Positions 1 through 8,481 are shown, numbered from the stretch's first letter. The stretch is 42,355 bases of DNA from an uncultured Winogradskyella sp. (GCF_937958655.1 NZ_CALGNH010000020.1:1-42355), one strand, 5' to 3'. Notes: generated from the letters alone by a model not told the origin. Made by a program: numbers and translations.

Positions 1-1473
1 GTTGCTGGCGTTAAGACCTCTCTGGGAATTGAAGTTAAAGCAAAAACCGTTGTATTGACTAATGGTACATTTTTAAATGGTCTTATTCATATCGGTGATA
101 AAAACTTTGGTGGAGGAAGAGCGGGTGAAAGAGCTGCTACAGGAATAACAGAAGAGCTCATCGAAATTGGTTTTGATTCGGGTAGAATGAAAACAGGAAC
201 ACCACCAAGGGTAGATGGACGGTCATTAGATTATTCTGTAATGATAGAACAACCAGGTGACACCAATCCAGAGAAATTTTCCTATTTAGATATTACGAAA
301 CCTTTAGAGAATCAACGTTCTTGTCACATGACTTATACGAGTCCTGATGTACATGATTTATTGCGTGAAGGTTTTGATCGTTCACCAATGTTTAATGGTA
401 GAATTAAAAGTGTCGGCCCAAGATATTGCCCTTCAATAGAAGATAAGATTAATCGTTTTGCGGACAAGGATAGACATCAATTATTCGTAGAGCCTGAGGG
501 TTGGAATACGGTTGAGGTATATGTTAATGGGTTTTCAACTTCCCTTCCAGAGGATGTTCAGTATAAAGCTCTAAAATCTGTAAAAGGTTTTGAAAATGTG
601 AAATTCTTTAGACCAGGCTACGCTATAGAGTATGATTATTTTCCACCAACACAATTAAAGCATACGCTAGAAACAAAGTTAGTTGAAGGTCTATTCTTTG
701 CAGGGCAGATTAACGTGACAACTGGTTATGAAGAAGCGGCGTCTCAAGGTCTCATGGCTGGGATAAATGCAAGTTTAAAAGTACAGAAAAGAGATCCATT
801 TACCTTAAAACGAGATGAAGCTTACATAGGTGTTTTAATAGATGATTTGATCACAAAGGGTACAGAAGAGCCTTATCGTATGTTTACCTCACGCGCTGAA
901 TACAGAACGCTTTTAAGACAAGACAATGCAGATTTTAGGTTAACACCAAAAAGTTATGATTTGGGATTAGCATCTGAAAAACGACTGAAACGAATGGAAG
1001 AAAAGCAATCTAAATCCAATGCTTTTGTTCAATTTTTTAAAGACACGAGTGTAAAGCCAGATGAGATAAATCCAGTTTTAGAATCTAAGAATTCAGCTAA
1101 GGTGAAACAGCAGGACAAAATGTTTAAGCTTTACGCAAGACCAAATATTACCATAGATGATATGCGTAAAGTGGAGTCGGTACAAAGCTATATTTCTGAT
1201 AATAATTTAGATACCGAGGTCATTGAGCAAACGGAAATACAAGTTAAATATGCTGGTTATATAGAGAAGGAAAAGAACAATGCAGACAAACTTAATCGCC
1301 TTGAGAATCTAAAGATTCCTTCAGATTTTGACTATTCAAAACTAAAATCTATGAGTATGGAGGCAAGACAAAAGTTAGCAGAAATTCAACCAGTCACTAT
1401 TTCACAAGCCTCAAGAATCAGCGGAGTATCTCCGAATGATGTGTCCGTGTTATTAGTTTATTTAGGAAGATAA
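1..1473 (+). CDS. mnmG: tRNA uridine-5-carboxymethylaminomethyl modification enzyme MnmG (GidA), 3' part
   Basis: The reading frame is open from base 1, so the true start lies upstream; about 490 C-terminal residues of a family that is normally about 620 long are visible. MnmG, with MnmE, uses FAD and a folate to install the cmnm5 group on U34 of certain tRNAs in the cytoplasm. Visible family features are the GGRAGERAA segment, the MKTGTPPR motif, the CPSIEDK cysteine motif, the GQINVTTGYEEAASQG motif of the FAD domain, and the helical C-terminal tail that binds MnmE and tRNA. The gene ends in TAA and is followed within 10 bases by a perfect parS-like palindrome. Nothing in the visible part looks damaged. 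Identification is secure; only the 5' end is missing. Confidence 0.97.
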   Translation, partial: VAGVKTSLGIEVKAKTVVLTNGTFLNGLIHIGDKNFGGGRAGERAATGITEELIEIGFDSGRMKTGTPPRVDGRSLDYSVMIEQPGDTNPEKFSYLDITKPLENQRSCHMTYTSPDVHDLLREGFDRSPMFNGRIKSVGPRYCPSIEDKINRFADKDRHQLFVEPEGWNTVEVYVNGFSTSLPEDVQYKALKSVKGFENVKFFRPGYAIEYDYFPPTQLKHTLETKLVEGLFFAGQINVTTGYEEAASQGLMAGINASLKVQKRDPFTLKRDEAYIGVLIDDLITKGTEEPYRMFTSRAEYRTLLRQDNADFRLTPKSYDLGLASEKRLKRMEEKQSKSNAFVQFFKDTSVKPDEINPVLESKNSAKVKQQDKMFKLYARPNITIDDMRKVESVQSYISDNNLDTEVIEQTEIQVKYAGYIEKEKNNADKLNRLENLKIPSDFDYSKLKSMSMEARQKLAEIQPVTISQASRISGVSPNDVSVLLVYLGR

Positions 1474-1480
1474 TTGTTTG

Positions 1481-1496
1481 TGTTCCACGTGGAACA
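1481..1496. promoter_or_regulatory. parS-like centromere site (perfect 16-bp palindrome)
   Basis: TGTTCCACGTGGAACA is a perfect palindrome. It matches the ParB-binding parS consensus (Bacillus subtilis form TGTTTCACGTGAAACA) except for one symmetric change per half-site, and its half-site GTTCCAC is the form known from Pseudomonas parS. It sits in the intergenic space just after mnmG, a gene often found near replication origins. I infer a ParB nucleation site for chromosome segregation. No parA or parB is in the window, so the assignment rests on the motif alone; an operator for another regulator is the alternative. Confidence 0.7.
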
Positions 1497-1516
1497 TGTA
1501 ACTTTATTTATAAAAC

Positions 1517-1593
1517 ACCCCTGAAGTCCACTAAAGCGGATAATCAAAAAATAGCCAAATTAGATAAATGTTCCTTGAGGGGACTTTAGGGGT
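1517..1593. repeat. Long imperfect inverted repeat in the mnmG-methyltransferase gap
   Basis: The arms ACCCCTGAAGTCC (1517-1529) and GGACTTTAGGGGT (1581-1593) are complementary over 13 bases with a single G:U-type position, separated by 51 bases. There is no T-run after the second arm, so it is a poor intrinsic terminator. The G/C-rich arms stand out in AT-rich DNA and look like the CCCC...GGGG intergenic elements I recall from other Flavobacteriia. It could be a REP- or MITE-like remnant. The rest of the 1474-1840 gap holds the parS-like site and the decayed 5' end of the methyltransferase gene. Confidence 0.5.
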
Positions 1594-1618
1594 ATAAAAG
1601 AAAAATATCTGTGAATTA

Positions 1619-2479
1619 GTGGTAAACCATAAAGCAATATATCTAATAGTAAAAGACCATTCCGTTTCGGGAGAAGATTTTCAGCTGCTGTATAATAACG
1701 AACTCGATATGTTGTAAACGTTTCCACAACCTAAAGCAGAAAACCTTTCTGAATATTACAAGAGTGAAGACTATATTTCACACACTGATACGAAACGAAA
1801 TCTGTTAGAAAAGGTTTATCATTTTGTTCGAAGCATCTCATTGAAGCGAAAACTAAAATTGATCAATTCATTCAAAATTGAGAAGAAAACGCTTTTAGAT
1901 ATAGGGTGTGGTACTGGCGATTTTTTAGAGGTAGCTCAAAAAGATAATTGGCAGATTACAGGAATTGAACCCAACGAAAGCGCAAGAAAGATCGCCAATT
2001 TAAAAACCAATAATTCAGTTTTTGAAATAGAACATTTAGCTACGCTAGAAGCAAACAGTTTTGATGTCATTACACTTTGGCATGTATTGGAGCATTTACC
2101 AAATATAGAAATGCACATCAAGTTGTTTAAACATCTTCTAAAACCTAATGGCACTTTAGTAATAGCGGTTCCTAATTTTAAAAGTTATGATGCTAGTCAC
2201 TACAAAAACTTTTGGGCAGCATATGATGTACCAAGACATCTTTGGCATTTTTCGCAGACATCAATAGAACGACTTTTTAAAAAGGAAAAGATTGATCTCA
2301 AAGAAACATTACCATTGAAATTTGATTCGTATTACGTGAGCTTACTTTCTGAAAAATACAAGTCGGGATGGATAAATCCCTTCAAAGCATTTTGGATTGG
2401 ATGGCATTCAAATTATGGGGCAAGACGCTCAAAGGAATATTCATCCCACATATATATATTAAAACACCAAAATTCTTAA
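1619..2479 (+). pseudogene. Class I SAM-dependent methyltransferase, broken by an in-frame stop
   Basis: The C-terminal 212 codons (from 1841) are an intact class I methyltransferase: SAM-binding motif DIGCGTGDFLEVA, acidic residue in GIEPNESAR, the HVLEHLP motif, and a KPNGTLVIAVPNF segment typical of the family. The same frame upstream still encodes the family's N-terminal region: VKDHSVSGEDFQLLYNNELDML, then a TAA at 1715-1717, then TFPQPKAENLSEYYKSEDYI running directly into the methyltransferase domain. No ATG is available upstream, and none lies between the stop and 1841. So the gene has lost both its start and its continuity. A truncated product from a TTG at 1841 is possible but would lack about 75 residues. 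Substrate unknown; related proteins are annotated only as class I methyltransferases. Confidence 0.72.
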
Positions 2480-2540
2480 ATATAAGCCGCCTAGTAATCA
2501 ATCTCTGTCTAAAACAATAAAGTATAAGTCTTAAAATTTA

Positions 2541-2564
2541 AATGCGCTTAAAACGCATTATTTT
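2541..2564 (+). terminator. Weak hairpin with short T-run after the methyltransferase remnant
   Basis: AATGCG (2541-2546) pairs perfectly with CGCATT (2554-2559) around a 7-base loop, followed by ATTTT. The stem is only 6 bp, so termination would be inefficient. It is the only terminator candidate in the 210-base gap before the OmpH-like gene. Confidence 0.3.
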
Positions 2565-2633
2565 GAACAAGAATTAATAGGTTTTTAATATAAAAATAAC
2601 CTGCAGCATAGATTTTATATATGAACAAGAATT
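2564..2633. repeat. Direct repeat TGAACAAGAATT, two copies
   Basis: The 12-mer TGAACAAGAATT occurs at 2564-2575 and again at 2622-2633, 58 bases apart, in the leader region of the OmpH-like gene. The second copy lies 25 bases upstream of the -7 element. It could be a pair of activator sites or a chance repeat in AT-rich DNA. Confidence 0.35.
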
Positions 2634-2658
2634 TTCGTAAAACACAACTTAACTTTTA

Positions 2659-2666
2659 TACATTTG
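2659..2666 (+). promoter_or_regulatory. Bacteroidota -7 element for the OmpH-like gene
   Basis: TACATTTG matches the TAnnTTTG consensus exactly and lies 23 bases before the ATG at 2690. I see no TTG at the expected -33 spacing, so only the -7 half is supported. Confidence 0.5.
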
Positions 2667-2689
2667 CAAAAATTTAATTTAAATCGAAT

Positions 2690-3253
2690 ATGAAAAACCT
2701 AATAGTAGCATTAATAGTTTTAGTTTCTTTTTCATCTTGTCAAGAACAACACAAAGTTGCTTTTGTAGACAACACAAAAGTGATAGACGATTATCAAATG
2801 AAAATTGATATTGAGAAAAAATTTGAGGATCAAAGCACCGCATTTAACAAAAAGAGAGACAGTATTGGTCAGGTATATCAAATGGAAGTACAGACGATAC
2901 AAATGAAATTAAGTAGAATGTCTCAAAGAAAGCAAGAAGAAGAATCCCAGAAATTTCAGCAAAAATGGCAACCCATTCAACAGCAGATGCAATTTCAGCA
3001 ACAGCAAATGGAGCAAAGTTTTAATACAGAAATAGAATTGGTATTAGAAAAAGTAAATGGCTTTGTTGACGATTATGGTAAAAAGAATGGTTATACCTTT
3101 ATATTCGGCAAAAATAGAGCTGGTAGTATAATGTATGGAGCAGAGGCTAAAGACATTACTAAAACCCTTACAGAAGCCATAAATAAAGCTTATGAAAATA
3201 AGGACGAAGCTAAAAAGGAAGCCAAAACATTAGAAGACGAAACGGAAGAATAA
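2690..3253 (+). CDS. OmpH/Skp-family periplasmic chaperone-like lipoprotein
   Basis: A 187-residue OmpH-family protein. Residues 1-17 form a lipoprotein signal peptide ending in a lipobox (SFSSC, Cys17). The VAFVDNTKVIDDY segment is the start of the OmpH domain, followed by a long Gln/Lys-rich coiled coil (about residues 45-115) that would form the tentacle helix. A second core segment (GYTFIFGKNRAGSIMYG) and an acidic/lysine-rich tail complete it. Skp-type proteins are trimeric chaperones for outer-membrane proteins in transit through the periplasm; this one would be lipid-anchored, unlike soluble Skp. It has its own promoter candidate and a strong terminator at 3293-3322, so it appears monocistronic. 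Confidence 0.88.
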   Translation: MKNLIVALIVLVSFSSCQEQHKVAFVDNTKVIDDYQMKIDIEKKFEDQSTAFNKKRDSIGQVYQMEVQTIQMKLSRMSQRKQEEESQKFQQKWQPIQQQMQFQQQQMEQSFNTEIELVLEKVNGFVDDYGKKNGYTFIFGKNRAGSIMYGAEAKDITKTLTEAINKAYENKDEAKKEAKTLEDETEE

Positions 3254-3292
3254 AAAGAAACTTCGGACAAATAATAACAACGTTCTTACTCT

Positions 3293-3322
3293 AAAAAGCC
3301 GAGCTTATGCTTGGCTTTTTTT
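3293..3322. terminator. Bidirectional intrinsic terminator between ompH-like gene and holB
   Basis: AAAAAGCCGAGC-TTAT-GCTTGGCTTTTT forms a strong hairpin with an A-run on one side and a T-run on the other, so it can work for both convergent genes. The TAA stop of holB (complement of 3305-3307) lies in the loop itself. Confidence 0.88.
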
Positions 3323-4462
3323 ATGGAGTAATCGTGTTAACTTTATGGATAAATCTGTAAGAATAATCTTTGAGTTACCGTTGCGTTCAATATGGTAAAT
3401 GGCGTCCTGTAACTCATTAGAAATTTCAATAATATTAGAGCCATGCACAAAAGGCGCAAACTTTTCGAGTTTAAAATTAGCCGCTTTAGGCTCTAAGTAA
3501 ACTAAGTCATTAGCCTTGTAATTTAAAAGCATAGCTTGCCTAAAGTAATTGAGACAAAATGCTAAAAATTTCTTTTGAGTTTCTCTGCCAGTTTTGGCAA
3601 TTTCTTCGGACCAAGAAATTAAATCGTGTATGGCGCTCTTATTGTCCTTCGCTTTAAATGCAGAACGTACCCAAATAACAAACCATTTTTCAAACTGTAT
3701 GTCTTCACTATCTTTATAAATTAAATCGCAGGCTTTGTTAAAATTTCCATTGGCTTGGTGGGCAATTTTTGCAGCAACACTCATTTCTATATGGTATTTA
3801 GCCACTAAGGCCTCTGCAATGGTTTCTTCTGCTAATGGAGGAAAATGTAAAATCTGGCATCGCGACCTAATGGTGTTAATGATTTGTTCTTCATCTTCAG
3901 CAACTAATATAAAAATTGTTTTTTCTGGTGGCTCTTCTATCAGCTTTAAAAGCTTGTTGGAGGCAGCTGTATTCATCTTTTCCGCCATCCAAATTAGCAT
4001 GACTTTGTAGCCTCCTTCATAAGATTTTAGGGTTAAAGCTTTTACTATTTGATGCGCCTCATCAACACCAATCTGACCTTGCTTATTATCAACACCCAAT
4101 AGTTTGTACCAGTCAAATAAATTACCATAAGGTTGCTGGTCTAGAAGTTGTCGCCATTCTTCCAAATAATAACTAGAAACAGGTTTACTTTTTACTTTGT
4201 CACTAGTAGTTACCGGAAAAGCAAAATGCAAATCTGGATGCGATACATTTTTAAACTTAAGATTGCAAGATGCATTACCACCCGTATTTTCGCTATTAGT
4301 ATTGCCGCACAACAAATACTGTGCGTAGGCTAAAGCCATTGGCAAAGTGCCAGAACCTTCAGAGCCAACAAATAATTGTGCGTGTGCAATTCTGCCAGCA
4401 TCAACACTAGTGGTAAGATGGTTTTTAATATGTTTTTGACCTAAAACGTCTGAAAATTGCAT
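3305..4462 (-). CDS. holB: DNA polymerase III delta' subunit
   Basis: A 385-residue AAA+ clamp-loader subunit. The N-terminus (FSDVLGQKHIKNHL, HAQLFVGSEGSG) is the typical delta' start. The Walker A region reads GSEGSGT without the usual lysine, as expected for the non-hydrolysing delta' subunit. The LLKLIEEPP segment and the SRC motif (IRSRCQI) that supplies an arginine finger to the neighbouring subunit are present. Only two cysteines (about residues 52 and 65) remain in the zinc-module region, against four in most homologues. It works in the replisome, loading the sliding clamp. It is convergent with the OmpH-like gene and divergent from pgk. The ATG start is 4 bases from a -7 element, suggesting a very short leader. 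Confidence 0.93.
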   Translation of the reverse strand: MQFSDVLGQKHIKNHLTTSVDAGRIAHAQLFVGSEGSGTLPMALAYAQYLLCGNTNSENTGGNASCNLKFKNVSHPDLHFAFPVTTSDKVKSKPVSSYYLEEWRQLLDQQPYGNLFDWYKLLGVDNKQGQIGVDEAHQIVKALTLKSYEGGYKVMLIWMAEKMNTAASNKLLKLIEEPPEKTIFILVAEDEEQIINTIRSRCQILHFPPLAEETIAEALVAKYHIEMSVAAKIAHQANGNFNKACDLIYKDSEDIQFEKWFVIWVRSAFKAKDNKSAIHDLISWSEEIAKTGRETQKKFLAFCLNYFRQAMLLNYKANDLVYLEPKAANFKLEKFAPFVHGSNIIEISNELQDAIYHIERNGNSKIILTDLSIKLTRLLHKKSQA

Positions 4463-4466
4463 AGCG

Positions 4467-4474
4467 CAAAACTA
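4467..4474 (-). promoter_or_regulatory. -7 element for holB
   Basis: On the minus strand the sequence is TAGTTTTG, an exact TAnnTTTG match, ending only 4 bases before the holB ATG. Transcription would start at or next to the start codon. No clear -33 TTG. Confidence 0.4.
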
Positions 4475-4501
4475 TATAATTTTTTTGTCCTGTGTAATCT
4501 T

Positions 4502-4509
4502 TATCTTTG
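4502..4509 (+). promoter_or_regulatory. -7 element for pgk
   Basis: TATCTTTG matches TAnnTTTG, 38 bases before the pgk ATG. A TTTG at 4484-4487 is closer (14 bases) than the usual spacing of about 19, so the -33 half is doubtful. Confidence 0.5.
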
Positions 4510-4547
4510 CACACTTTAATTATTCAATTTTACACTAATTCTATAAA

Positions 4548-5735
4548 ATGAAAACACTAAACGACTTCAACTTCAACAATAAACAAGCACTAATACGTGT
4601 AGATTTTAATGTACCATTAAATGATAATTTTGAGGTTACCGATGCCACAAGAATTAATTCTGCAAAACCTACCATTATTAAAATCTTAGAAGATGGAGGA
4701 AGTTGTGTGTTAATGTCTCATTTAGGGCGACCAAAAGGTGTACAAGAAGAATTTTCATTACAACATATTCTTTCAAAAATAGAAGACGCGCTTGGTGTTG
4801 AAGTAAAGTTTGCTGGTAACTGTGTTGGTGAAGAGGCCATAGAAAAGGCAAATGCTCTAGAGCCTGGTGAAATTTTGCTATTAGAAAATTTGCGCTTTCA
4901 CGAGGAAGAAAAACAAGGCGATAAAGACTTTGCAGAACAGCTTTCAAAACTTGGTGATATTTATGTTAATGACGCTTTTGGTACTGCACATAGAGCACAT
5001 GCATCAACCACTATTGTAGCGCAGTTTTTTCCAGAAGCAAAATGTTTTGGTCATTTATTGGCTAAAGAAATTGAAAGTATCGACAAAGTCCTTAATAACA
5101 GTGAAAAACCAGTTTTAGCAGTTCTTGGAGGAGCAAAAGTATCCTCAAAAATCACCGTAATAGAAAATATATTAGATAAGGTAGACCACTTAATTATTGG
5201 TGGAGGAATGACCTATACTTTTATAAAAGCACAAGGCGGAAAGGTTGGTGATTCTATATGCGAAGATGATAAAATGGAATTGGCTTTAGATATTATGAAG
5301 CAAGCCGAAGCTAAAGGCGTAAAAATACATATACCAGTAGATGTTATTGCCGCAGATGATTTTAGTAACGATGCTAATACACAAATTTGCGACGTAAAAC
5401 AAATACCTGACGGTTGGCAAGGTTTAGATGCTGGCCCTCAAACGCTACAAAACTTTAATGACGTGGTTAATTCCTGTAAAACCATACTTTGGAATGGTCC
5501 TCTTGGTGTTTTTGAAATGGAAAGTTTCTCTAAAGGCACCATAGCACTTGGTGAATCTATCGCAAATTCTACTAAAAACGGTGCATTTTCTTTAGTGGGT
5601 GGAGGTGATTCTGTAGCAGCAGTGAAGCAATTTGGATTTGAAGATAAAGTAAGTTATGTAAGTACTGGTGGTGGTGCTATGCTAGAAAGTTTAGAAGGAA
5701 AAACCTTACCTGGAATAGCAGCGATCTTAAATTAG
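4548..5735 (+). CDS. pgk: Phosphoglycerate kinase
   Basis: A 395-residue full-length PGK, the glycolytic enzyme that transfers phosphate from 1,3-bisphosphoglycerate to ADP in the cytoplasm. Diagnostic segments are [10 protein letters not shown] (N-domain substrate loop), [30 protein letters not shown], the [12 protein letters not shown] hinge and nucleotide domain, [10 protein letters not shown], and the glycine-rich GGGDSVAA and STGGGAMLE loops. Length and motifs are complete. It has its own -7 element and is divergent from holB. No terminator is evident before the next gene, so transcription may continue into the transglycosylase gene. Confidence 0.98.
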   Translation: MKTLNDFNFNNKQALIRVDFNVPLNDNFEVTDATRINSAKPTIIKILEDGGSCVLMSHLGRPKGVQEEFSLQHILSKIEDALGVEVKFAGNCVGEEAIEKANALEPGEILLLENLRFHEEEKQGDKDFAEQLSKLGDIYVNDAFGTAHRAHASTTIVAQFFPEAKCFGHLLAKEIESIDKVLNNSEKPVLAVLGGAKVSSKITVIENILDKVDHLIIGGGMTYTFIKAQGGKVGDSICEDDKMELALDIMKQAEAKGVKIHIPVDVIAADDFSNDANTQICDVKQIPDGWQGLDAGPQTLQNFNDVVNSCKTILWNGPLGVFEMESFSKGTIALGESIANSTKNGAFSLVGGGDSVAAVKQFGFEDKVSYVSTGGGAMLESLEGKTLPGIAAILN

Positions 5736-5794
5736 AATTTTATTATACTATATTTAGAACCCTTTAAGTTGATAGGGCTTAACCTTGTTTGATC

Positions 5795-7441
5795 ATGAAA
5801 ATTTTGAGACATTTTAGTGTTGTTTGTTTTGTGTCAGCCTTTTTTTTAGGGACTGCACAAGAAAATAATAGTAATATAACAGATAGAATTACAAAAGAAG
5901 ATTTTGAGCCAGGTAAAAGTTATGAAAAAGATACCATAATCAATGGTATTAACTATTATAAAGAGTTTAAAAGTAAAGTAAGTCAGCCAATAGAAAGTAA
6001 ACCACAAATTGATGGTGCACCAACAAAGCTAAATAAGCAGATTCCGCCAGAAAATAAAGCTATTGAGATTAATAAGCTTACAGATTTACCAGAAGCATTA
6101 GAATTAGACCAAAAATGGTTAGATGAATTGTATAGCAATGCTTTGTTTGATACTATTTATAAGTCGGTTTCAGAACTTACTTACGAGCCTGTAGATTATC
6201 CAGAGTTAACCACAGACACGTTAAAAGCAAGACTAAAACGCTTAAATGCAAGAACCCCTTTTAATGTTGAATACAATCCATCACTAGAAAATGTGATTAA
6301 GCGGTATTTAAAACACAGAAGAAGCTCTATGGAGCGGCTAATGGGACTTAGCCACTTTTATTTTCCGATGTTTGAAGCTGAGTTCGATAATTACAATGTG
6401 CCTTTAGAAATGAAATACCTTTCTATTGTTGAGTCGGCCTTAAAACCAAAAGCCAAATCTAGGGTTGGAGCTACAGGATTGTGGCAATTTATGTTCGGTA
6501 CAGGTAAAGAATATAAGTTAGATGTTAGCAGTTATGTTGATGAGCGTAGCGACCCAATAAAATCTACAAAAGCAGCAGCGCAGTATTTGTCTAGACTTTA
6601 TAAAATATTTGGCGATTGGGATTTGGCACTGGCAGCTTATAATTCGGGTCCAGGTAATGTAAACAAAGCCATAAGGCGATCAGGTGGGTATAAAAATTAT
6701 TGGAATATAAGACAAAACCTTCCAAGAGAAACTGCAGGTTATGTACCAGCATTTTTAGCCACCATGTATATTTTTGAGTTTGCCAAAGAACATGGCTTTA
6801 AACCAGAGCGACCGCTATTTCAGCACATACAGACGGATACCATTCATGTTAAGCAAATGATAAGCTTAGACCAAGTTGCTGAAACTACTGGAGTAAAGAT
6901 TGAAGAGCTTCAGTTCTTAAATCCTGCCTACAAGTTAGATATTATTCCTAAATTAGAGGGTAAAACCTATGCGCTACGCTTACCAAGAGAAGCTGTTGGT
7001 ATATTTACATCAAACGAGGACAAAATATATGCCTTTGCCAATGCCGAGTTTAACAAACGCGAAAAACCTTTACCACAATTATTTAATGCGGATGCCAAAG
7101 TGAGATATAGAGTAAAAAGTGGAGATTATTTAGGTAAAATTGCCAGAAAATACGGAGTAAGAGTAAGCCAATTAAAACGTTGGAATGGCTTACGAAGTAA
7201 CAATTTAAAAATAGGACAGCGTTTAACCATATACCCAAAAAATCCGAGTACTACGGTAAAAACTAAGCCTAAAAAAGTATTAAATACAAAAGGTAAAAAA
7301 ACATATATAGTGCAATCTGGCGATTCCCTTTGGAGTATATCACAAAAATTTTCTGGTATTTCTGTTCAAAATCTTAAAGATTGGAACGATATTAGTGGTA
7401 GTAAACTCAAAATCGGAATGACCTTAATCATTTCAGAGTAA
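5795..7441 (+). CDS. mltD: MltD-like lytic transglycosylase with LysM repeats
   Basis: A 548-residue secreted murein hydrolase. The start chosen is the ATG at 5795 rather than the in-frame TTG six bases earlier, because it opens directly into a signal peptide (MKILRHFSVVCFVSAFFLGTA). The family 1 SLT domain spans roughly residues 195-320: catalytic Glu in SIVESALKPKA, GATGLWQFM, and AAYNSGPGNVNKAI. Two clear LysM modules follow (YRVKSGDYLGKIARKYGV at about 438, and YIVQSGDSLWSISQKF at about 502), each ending in KIGxxLxIxP-like turns; the segment around residue 350 looks like a third, degenerate LysM. It would cleave glycan strands to 1,6-anhydro ends in the periplasm. The next gene starts 24 bases on and is probably co-transcribed. 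Confidence 0.93.
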   Translation: MKILRHFSVVCFVSAFFLGTAQENNSNITDRITKEDFEPGKSYEKDTIINGINYYKEFKSKVSQPIESKPQIDGAPTKLNKQIPPENKAIEINKLTDLPEALELDQKWLDELYSNALFDTIYKSVSELTYEPVDYPELTTDTLKARLKRLNARTPFNVEYNPSLENVIKRYLKHRRSSMERLMGLSHFYFPMFEAEFDNYNVPLEMKYLSIVESALKPKAKSRVGATGLWQFMFGTGKEYKLDVSSYVDERSDPIKSTKAAAQYLSRLYKIFGDWDLALAAYNSGPGNVNKAIRRSGGYKNYWNIRQNLPRETAGYVPAFLATMYIFEFAKEHGFKPERPLFQHIQTDTIHVKQMISLDQVAETTGVKIEELQFLNPAYKLDIIPKLEGKTYALRLPREAVGIFTSNEDKIYAFANAEFNKREKPLPQLFNADAKVRYRVKSGDYLGKIARKYGVRVSQLKRWNGLRSNNLKIGQRLTIYPKNPSTTVKTKPKKVLNTKGKKTYIVQSGDSLWSISQKFSGISVQNLKDWNDISGSKLKIGMTLIISE

Positions 7442-7465
7442 ATAACCGACAAAAATTTTAATGTT

Positions 7466-8446
7466 ATGAGAATCGTATACACTTTATTTATTTGTGCATT
7501 ATTAGTAGCATGTGGAGAAGAAAAAAAGGAAGACAGAACGACCTATTTACCAGCATCTAATGGTAACCTCAATAGTATATCCGTTGTAATTGATAATCAG
7601 CTTTGGGATGGTAATGTTGGCGAAACTATAAGGTCTGTTTTTGCAGCACCAATTAATGGTTTACCAGTGGATGAACCAAAGTTTATGATACGTCAAATTC
7701 CTCCTCAGGTATTCGATGGTTTTGCAACCCGAAGCAGAATTGTTTTAAAGATCGAAAAGGGAGACGACGCATCAGAAACTAAAGTAGTTAAGGATGCATT
7801 TGCTAAACCACAAACCCTAGCGGTTATTGGAGGGCTAACAAATGACGCTATTATAAGTCAGATAAAAACAATAAAGGTTAAAATAATAGATGCCTTTAAT
7901 AAAGAAGAGGTTAAAGAAAAGCAGAGACGCATAAGTTTATCCTTACTTGCTGATGAAAAAATGGAAAAACAATTAGGTTTTAGTATTGATATTCCATCGG
8001 CTTATAGAATCAGTAAAGCAGCTGAAGATTTTTTCTGGGTGAGAAAAAATTTAAGTACCTCTAAAACAATAGAACTTATGTTTTATGAGGTTCCATTAAA
8101 TTCTATTTCTAAAGGAGATAGTACTATAGTAGATATAATAAATGTACGTAACAACATTACTAAAACAAAAATACCAGGTGAGGACGATATCTATATGGCC
8201 GTAGATGATATATATGCACCATCCATGTTTAAAACCATAATAGATAATAAGCCAGCTTACGAAGTAAGAGGATTATGGAGAATGCAAGGCTATACTATGG
8301 CAGGCCCTTTTATAACTTACGTCATTGAGGATAAAGTTAATGAGCGCTATTTAATTGCCGATGGCTATGTATATGCTCCATCACTCAATAAGAGTGAATA
8401 TGTGTTTGAGCTAGAGGCGATAATAAAATCTATAAAAATTAAATAA
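7466..8446 (+). CDS. DUF4837 family lipoprotein
   Basis: A 326-residue Bacteroidota-specific lipoprotein that I recognise as DUF4837. The signal peptide ends in LLVACG (Cys16). The body shows the family's hallmarks: early PASNGNLNSISVVIDNQLWDG, then GETIRSVFAAPINGLPVDEP, and a C-terminal region with FFWVRKNLS and a WRMQGYTMAGPF segment. The molecular function is unknown. It sits 24 bases after the transglycosylase gene and ends at a strong terminator, so the two probably form one transcript and a shared envelope role is plausible. No catalytic motif is evident. Confidence 0.85.
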   Translation: MRIVYTLFICALLVACGEEKKEDRTTYLPASNGNLNSISVVIDNQLWDGNVGETIRSVFAAPINGLPVDEPKFMIRQIPPQVFDGFATRSRIVLKIEKGDDASETKVVKDAFAKPQTLAVIGGLTNDAIISQIKTIKVKIIDAFNKEEVKEKQRRISLSLLADEKMEKQLGFSIDIPSAYRISKAAEDFFWVRKNLSTSKTIELMFYEVPLNSISKGDSTIVDIINVRNNITKTKIPGEDDIYMAVDDIYAPSMFKTIIDNKPAYEVRGLWRMQGYTMAGPFITYVIEDKVNERYLIADGYVYAPSLNKSEYVFELEAIIKSIKIK

Positions 8447-8450
8447 ATAG

Positions 8451-8481
8451 AAAAGCCAACTTAATTAAGTTGGCTTTTTTT
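8451..8481. terminator. Bidirectional terminator between DUF4837 gene and tatA
   Basis: AAAAGCCAACTTAATTAAGTTGGCTTTTTTT is a near-perfect palindrome with A- and T-runs on its flanks, placed between two convergent genes (stops at 8446 and 8502). Confidence 0.92.
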
